Source of the DNA: Chamaecyparis obtusa
Taxonomy: Eukaryota; Streptophyta; Pinopsida; Cupressales; Cupressaceae
Assembly (NCBI GenBank): GCA_027943335.1
Contig: BSBK01008420.1
Coordinates: 62,001-126,000 of the forward strand
Length of the DNA stretch: 64,000 nt
Reading direction: 5' to 3'
Below are positions 58,366 through 64,000 of this stretch, one piece after another. Each line of letters begins with the position of its first letter. Position 1 is the stretch's first letter. A model generated the notes under the pieces. The model did not search any database and had not been told where the DNA came from. It saw only the letters and a list, made by a program, of their open reading frames with translations. The position numbers were made by a program, and so were the translations under genes.

Positions 58366-59340
58366 CATAGAATCACTTCAAATGTATGATATTAGTGGGT
58401 TCATTAAGGGGCTCCCCTTTAGGCATGGATAACTGATAAGCTCCAGAGCTAAAGTAAGCTGTCACTACATAGGGACCCAACTAGGTGGGCTTGAACTTAC
58501 CTTTCTTCTCACGGTTAGCCTATACTTTTTGGTTTTTTTTTAGGACCAAGTGTCCCACTTGGAACTATCGAGGGTGTACTTTTTTTTTGAATCTCCTTTT
58601 GAGGTGGTTTTGGTACATAATGAGGTGGTCATAACCCTATTTCCTTTTTTCATCTAACAGGTCCATCTGGGTCAAGCGTGCCACACGATAGTCTTCATCT
58701 ATGATGTAATTCTTCATGGACACACATAGTGAAATAATTTCAATCTGGATTGGTAGAATGACTTTAGCACCATATACTAGGGAGCATGGGGTGGTACCTG
58801 TGGGTGTACAGAATGAGGTGTGATAGGACCAGAGGACGAGATTGATTTGCAGGTGCTAGTCATGGCCAGAATCATTGACAACTTTCTGTAGGATTTTTAG
58901 GATGGTTTTATCAGTTGCCTCAACTTCACCATTTCCTTGTGGGAACTATGGGCTGGAAAAGTGTTGGTGGATGTGGAACTAGTCATAGAGTCCTTTGACA
59001 TATTGGTTTTCAAATGGAGTGTCGTAGTCTATGAAGATGGTGAAGGGGATGCCAAAATGGAAAATGATGTGGTAGAGGATGAATTTGGAAATATGGACAC
59101 CAATAGTTAAGCTAAGCAGAATGGCTTCCACCCACTTACTAAAGTATTCAGTGGTTATGATGATATACTTGTGTCTATGAAAAGAATGATGGGTGATCAT
59201 GACAACAAGGTTGAAACCCCAACATGAGAAGGGCCACAGAGGTGCAATGGGTTGTAGATCTTGCACTGGTGCATGTATCAAATTAGCATGTTGCTGGCAC
59301 TATAGGAACTTCTTTACAAACTTGCAAGTGTCATGTTGTT
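58366..59340 (-). pseudogene. Integrase relic of the second Tat-like element
   Basis: Open at 58979-59281. NLIHAPVQDLQPIAPLWPF aligns with NLIHAPGRDLIPSTTQWPF of the first element. The first catalytic Asp is replaced (WGFNLV for WAFDLI). The second is kept in FIDYDTPF. The CQQH knuckle end is readable to ~59330. The C-terminal part is decayed but recognisable down to 58366 (GKFKPT-LGPY, NIIHLK-FYA). Confidence 0.82.
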
Positions 59341-59867
59341 GGATATTGCTAATGCATGGGTGGTGATTGAGACATTTAATATTTTTAATCACTACGTTCC
59401 TGAATGGGCACTCATAATGTTGTCATTTGTGTTTTGTCACTAATTTCAACATATGCTTTTATGAAGGAACTAGACTGGTAATCACAATGTACAGAAGGTG
59501 TATGAATGTTTCAGATGCTGCAAAGTTAGATGAGAGTTTAGATGGATGTTATGATCTTATATTTTAGATCACATCATTAATGGATGCATATTAAGGATAC
59601 AACTATTTTGGTAAAGACTGGTCACTGGACTATGATAGTGAGAATTGACATAGTTAGTCTCTGCATTTTTGGCATAGATTTCAGAGGGATTGGATTCTAG
59701 GTATGTCATCTTGAAGGATAATGGAAGAGGTACTGAGGGATCTTCATTGGTTAGCGCAAGGTATGGAATGATTGGTGATGTCATTTGTGTCATGTTCTCT
59801 GGCAATCATTTATTATGAAGCTGACTCAAGGAATAAAGTGTGTTTTGTTTGGAAAGAATAATTCAAG
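59341..59867. other. Unassigned stretch between Tat-like relic and copia LTR
   Basis: Similarity to integrase ends near 59340 and no RT follows. A 78-residue minus-strand open frame (59569-59805) has no recognised motif. This stretch holds the breakpoint of the truncated element. Confidence 0.35.
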
Positions 59868-60564
59868 GATGTCGGTCCTTAATTGTTGTAATGTAATCAT
59901 TGTCAACTTGTTTGTGATGCCATGTGTATCTTAGCAAGGGCCTATGTAATTTTTTGTAATTAGGAAAGCCTTATGGGCTGACCTATTCTTGTAAAATGTA
60001 ATAAGGTATAAATAAAAGGTTTTTTCTTTGGAAGAAACATGGATGGGATATGTGTGATATAAGGAGGTTGTGGACTTGTGTCTGTTATATGTAGAGTAGA
60101 GGATTATTTGTAGACTTCATTGGAACTGATCAAGAAAAGACAATTTCTGGAAAATAGTTTAAAAGATTGTGTATTTCTTCATATACACTTTTTGCGAACT
60201 AGTGAGTTCAGAAGGTGGACTTAAGCTTATTTGGGTAGTGAGCCCTCTTTTGTTCTTGACTCCTAATAGGGTCTATCCTCTAACAAGGACAATGTACTGT
60301 AATGTTTCAATACACTCCTAATAGGGATATATCTTCTAACAAGGATTACTATACTCTCAGTACATCATTAGTGGGTGCTAATTCCCATTGGGGTTTTTAC
60401 CTTTAATAGGGTTTCCCCATAACCAAAATATTGTGTTATTGTGTTGGAATTCATTATGTTCATTGGATTTGATATTGATAAGCTTAAAGTTTAAATTTTA
60501 ATATTCTATCATACAACTGATTCATCCCCCCTCTTAGTTGTATTGTGGACTATTAATCCTAACA
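59868..60564 (+). repeat. 5' LTR of the right copia element (left edge tentative)
   Basis: The right edge is firm: CCTAACA followed by ATTGGTATCAGATC. A TATA box (GTATAAATAAAAGG) lies near 60006. The left edge is placed at a TGTCGG near 59868 by plausibility only, since the partner LTR is outside the window. The U5-like end contains the run TCATCCCCCCTCTTAG, common in copia LTRs. Confidence 0.6.
60006..60019 (+). promoter_or_regulatory. TATA box in the copia LTR
   Basis: GTATAAATAAAAGG, about 550 bp before the LTR end. It would start transcription of the copia element. Confidence 0.5.
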
Positions 60565-60566
60565 AT

Positions 60567-60578
60567 TGGTATCAGATC
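60567..60578 (+). promoter_or_regulatory. Primer binding site, initiator tRNA-Met type (copia)
   Basis: TGGTATCAGATC two bases after the LTR end. It differs from the usual TGGTATCAGAGC at one base. Confidence 0.85.
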
Positions 60579-60626
60579 TTGTGGTCCTCAGAGAGAAATC
60601 TTAATAGCTTGAGGTGATCTTGGAAA

Positions 60627-61500
60627 ATGGCATACTATAGGAAGGATAGTCCTAAGTTTGATCTTGAAAACTTTGACAGTTGGAAAAATAAAATGTGAAC
60701 ACATTTACTATGTTTGGTCATAGACTACTAGATGATTTTGAAGAAGGAAACCTTGAATGCTGAGAATGGCTTAGGGCCAGCCATCGATGATGAAAAGAAA
60801 CTATTTTCATGCAACATGGTCACAAGAGAAGAATTGATTAGCACACTATCTGAGGGTGAGTTTACTAAAATTAAAGATCCAAATTCAGCACATGATATTT
60901 GGAATAGACTAGAGGCACTCTATGAAGGAGACAAATATACCAAACAAGCAAAATTACAGAACTGGAAGAAAAAGATGGAGAAGTTGCAAATGAATGAAGA
61001 TGAAAGCATTAGAGCCTATGTTCAAAGGGTTACAGAAGCTGTAGTTGGAATCATAAATTATGGAGGTACTTATGATGAAGATGAAGTCATTGCAAAGATT
61101 CTCAGATCTCTACCTCCTACTTACAAATTCAAGGCAATGTCAATTCAAGAAACTATACCCCTGACTCCAAACTTTAGAAGAGAGATGTTGATTACAAAGT
61201 TAACCACCTTTGAAGCTACAGAATTAGGAGAAGCTGCTCCTAAAGTTGAATCTTCATTTAGGGCATCAACACATAAGAAAGTATCTACACTTCTGAGCAC
61301 AAGCAAAGAAGACCTAAGAGAAGAGCTTGGTGAGTATGCTGAGGAATGGGAGAAGATAATGGAAGAAGAAAATAAGATGGAAGAACTTGTTGTACTAATT
61401 GCTAGAAGAGAGAAAAGAGGTAAGGGAAAATTTGAAGGAAAATTACCTTTGAAATGTTTTTCATGCAATAAGGTAGATCATTTTGCATCTAGATATCCTA
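60627..61500 (+). pseudogene. gag: Copia Gag
   Basis: MAYYRKDSPKFDLENFDSWK at 60627 starts the frame; two stops follow before 60732, after which the frame is open. DIWNRLEALYEGD, KLQNWKKKMEKLQMNED, RAYVQRVTEAVVGI and ILRSLPPTYKFKAMSIQE form the copia Gag core. An acidic, Glu-rich segment (EEWEKIMEEENKMEE) precedes the knuckle. The knuckle reads CFSCNKVDHFASRYP: the last Cys is Tyr, so zinc binding is lost. Confidence 0.9.
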
Positions 61501-61990
61501 CAAGAGTTCCTAAATACAAACTTGATTATGCAAAGATTAGAATAGATAAAGAATGCTATTATGCTAGTGAAGGAATATTTGATGATGATGATGATTTAGA
61601 CAATGAAGAGATTGGATTTGTTGCTATTAAAGATGAACCAGTTCATGAAGAAAAAGCCTCAGTATCTCATGTTGACAAGAAAACTGAATGGATAATTGAC
61701 AGTGGATGTTCTCATCACATGAGTGGTGATAAGAAAAAATTTGTTAAATTAGTAAATTATGATGGAGGTGTTGTAAGGTTTGGGGACAGTCTCCCAAAAT
61801 CCATCATAGGAGTAGGATCCATCACTCTGGATGGAAAGACTAATATGGACAATATACTACTTGTTGAAGGACTGAAACATAACTTGTCAAGTGTTGGACA
61901 CTTAATGGATAAAAAATTTCAGTTAAGTTTTGTTAGTGGTAAGTGCTTTATCAGAAGCAAGGAAGGAAAACTGATTGCCATCAGTTCAAG
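61501..61990 (+). pseudogene. Copia protease
   Basis: In frame with Gag. The active site is TEWIIDSGCSHHMSGDKKKF, the standard copia form WxxDSGxSxHM. An acidic stretch with a run of Asp (FDDDDDLDNEE) links it to Gag. GVGSITLDGK and HNLSSVGHLMDKKF follow as in other copia proteases. No damage to the key residues is visible. Confidence 0.87.
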
Positions 61991-62039
61991 ATCTAGAGGT
62001 AATGTATTTGAACTAAACACATTTGTAGCCTCTTGTTTT

Positions 62040-62840
62040 GTTGTGAAGGTAGATGATAGTTGGTTATGGAATAGAAGATTTTGTCATGTTAACTTTCATA
62101 ACATTGTGAAGGCAAGTATGGCTAATGTAATAAGAGATCTACCGAAGATTGTGAAACCTTCTAACACTGTATGCAGAGAATGTGTTATGGGAAAGAAAAA
62201 TAAAAGCAATCATAAAAGAGAAACATTTACATCAAAAGGAAAGTTGGATCTGGTACATACAGATCTATGTGGGCCTACAAGAACAAATTCATACTACGGT
62301 GAAAGGTATTTTATACTCTTTGTGGATGACTTTTCTAGAATGATGTGGGTTACTTATTTGAGAGAGAAATCTGAAGCATTTGACAAATTCAAGTTGTTCA
62401 AAGCAAAGGTAGAGAATGAATCAGGACTAAAAATAAAGTGTTTAAGATCAGAAAAAGGTGGAGAGTTTACATCAGATTTATTCAATTCATACTGTGAAGA
62501 GCATGGGATAAAAAGACAAACATCTACTCCTAGAACTCCACAACATAATGGGATAGCAGAGCAAAGAAAAAAAACTATACTTGATGCTGCCAGGACAATC
62601 CTGATTGAAGGGAATGTATCTCATGTACACTAGAGAGAGGCTCTTGGAATAGTAGTGTGCACATTAAATAGAATTCAAATCAGAGATGGCACAAGTAAGA
62701 CTCCCTATGAACTATGGTTTGATCATACTCCTACTGTAAAATATTTCAAAATTTTTGGTAGAAAATGTTATATCAAGAGGGATGATGAGATAGGAAAATT
62801 TTATGCTAGAAGTGATGAAGGTATCTTCCTTGGTTAATCT
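62040..62840 (+). pseudogene. Copia integrase
   Basis: The zinc part is WNRRFCHVNFHNIVKASM then CRECVMGKKNKSNHK; the HHCC residues can be assigned (CHVNFHN, CREC). The core is VHTDLCGPTR (Asp), CLRSEKGGEF (position of the second Asp, here Glu) and TPQHNGIAEQRKKT (Glu). The D to E change should impair catalysis. A TAG stop at 62631-62633 is followed in frame by REALGIVVCTLNR and TPYELWFDHTPTVKYFKIFG, the normal downstream part. A second stop ends FLG- at 62835-62837. Confidence 0.9.
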
Positions 62841-63199
62841 ATTAAAAGTAAGGCATACAAATGTTTCAATCTGAGATTAAGGAAGATGGTTGAAAGTAAC
62901 AATGTAAGAATAGATGAGAAATTTCATATACAAGAAAGAATGTATGACAATAGTCAGATATCAGAAGTAAAAGAAGCCATTGTTGTTGCCGAAGAAGAAG
63001 AACTTGTTGAGGAAGAAAGTGAAAAAGAGGCTTGTGATTATACAAGAAAGACCACTAAAACTCCTAAAAATCCAAGGTATGTAAAAAATAACCATCCTAA
63101 AAATCAAATTATTGGCAATACCAGTCAGGGAGTGCTAACTAGATCTAAAGTTAGAGAAGAAATTTGTTTGATTTCCCAAGTTGAGCCAAAGACTACAGA

Positions 63200-64000
63200 T
63201 GAAGCCTTAAAAGATGATTCTTGGATAAATGTCATGAAAGAAGAATTAGATTAGATAAAGAAAAATAATACTTGGAAATTGGTTCCAAGACATAAAAATA
63301 AAAATGTTATAGTAACTAAATGGGTCTTTAGAAATAAAATGGATGAATAAGGAAAAAAGCAAGACTAGTGTGTAAGGGATACTCACAGCAAGAAGGTATA
63401 GACTTTGAGGAAAAATTTGCTCCTATTGCTAGAATAGAGGCAATAAGATTATTTCTATCTTATGTTGCACACAAAAACTTCAAAGTGTATCAGATGGATG
63501 TTAAATCTACATTTCTGAATAGAGATCTTGAAGAAGAAGTATACATATAACAACCAGATGGATTTCCTCTATGCGAAGACAAAGACATGTGCAAATTAAA
63601 GAAAGAACTGTATGGGTTGAAGCAAGCTCCTAGGGCTTGGTATGCAAGGTTGGATAATTATATACTTGGACTTAAATTTAGAAAACTTAATGTGGATAGT
63701 AATTTGTACTTAAGAACTACTGAAGATGGAATCATGATAGTAGAGGTATTTGTGGATGACATTATCTTTGGAGGCAATGATGATCTATGTAAGAAGTTTA
63801 CTAAAGAAATGGAAAGTGAATTTGAGATGTCCATGATAGGTGAAATAAAATTCTTTCTTGGACTGCAAATAACTCAAAATGGCAATGGTATTTTCATTTC
63901 TCAGACCAAGTATCTCAAAGAATTGCTTAAGAAATTTGGTATGGAAGATTGTAAACTAGTAGGAACACCTATGGTGATAGGAAACAAGCTAACAATTGAT
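63200..64000 (+). pseudogene. Copia reverse transcriptase, partial
   Basis: The frame leads in from 62886 through an acidic linker to DDSWINVMKEELD, then after a stop NTWKLVPRHKN and [12 protein letters not shown] frameshift in an A-run (63352-63358) leads to [51 protein letters not shown] and the catalytic FVDDIIFGG. ISQTKYLKELLKKFGMEDCK continues to the window end. A stop lies at 63548-63550. Confidence 0.92.

Larger units (their letters stand above)
51350..59340 (-). mobile_element. Second Tat-like gypsy element, truncated
   Basis: A left LTR (51350-52501) is followed by a polypurine tract nearly identical to that of the first Tat-like element. Then come repeated words, an antisense PMD ORF, a minisatellite and the integrase, in the same order and spacing as at 32080-39990. 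RT, RNase H, protease, gag and the 5' LTR are absent; sequence similarity stops near 59340 inside the integrase zinc finger. The LTR sequence differs from that of the first element, so they are different families. Confidence 0.8.
60600..64000 (+). mobile_element. Ty1/copia element, internal region, cut by window end
   Basis: Order is gag, protease, integrase, RT, as required for copia. The polyprotein starts at 60627. In-frame stops lie near 60696 and 60726, at 62631-62633, 62835-62837, 63252-63254 and 63548-63550, and one frameshift lies in an A-run near 63352-63358. The rest, including RNase H and the 3' LTR, lies beyond the window. Confidence 0.92.

Overview
This window is repetitive nuclear DNA from a seed plant with a large genome. 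Nearly all of it is LTR retrotransposons and their debris: nested, truncated and heavily decayed. I found no intact host gene, tRNA, rRNA or CRISPR array. The element types (chromovirus, Tat-like Ty3/gypsy with two RNase H domains, Ty1/copia, LARD-like element, MITE-like insert) are typical of plants. Damage by substitution with few frame-breaking indels fits a slowly purged genome such as a gymnosperm, but that is inference; the sequence does not identify the species.

Layout, left to right. 1-1418: the edge of a ~358 bp tandem satellite. 2481-16866: a three-level nest. An outer gypsy-like element on the minus strand (LTRs 2481-3983 and 15332-16866) holds a plus-strand LARD-like element (5236-13768, LTRs ~2.6 kb), whose left LTR holds a 959 bp inverted-repeat DNA element (7671-8629). 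17177-29003: a minus-strand chromovirus in a three-LTR tandem array (LTR-internal-LTR-internal-LTR) with an exact 5,508 bp period and one ATATA target duplication around the whole array. 29009-32074: unassigned DNA with a degenerate, apparently spliced minus-strand gene relic. 32080-50225: a complete 18.1 kb Tat-like gypsy element on the minus strand with a GTTGG target duplication. It has a leader with repeated words, gag, protease, RT, degenerate RNase H, second RNase H, integrase, and an antisense plant-mobile-domain (PMD) ORF before the 3' LTR. It interrupts a copia element whose gag resumes at 50266. 51350-~59340: a second, 5'-truncated Tat-like element with the same back half, including antisense PMD and integrase. 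~59868-64000: a plus-strand copia element that runs off the window.

Coding damage is mostly in-frame stops, very often CAG to TAG, CAA to TAA or TGG to TGA/TAG, plus Cys to Tyr changes in zinc knuckles. This is the mark of C-to-T decay of methylated DNA. The two chromovirus copies share five stops and have the same internal length, so they descend from one already damaged element.

The most interesting signals are the 5,508 bp three-LTR array, the antisense PMD/coiled-coil ORF kept in two unrelated-looking Tat elements, element-specific repeated palindromic words in the Tat untranslated regions, the long acidic ORF of the LARD-like element, and the spliced relic near 30 kb.
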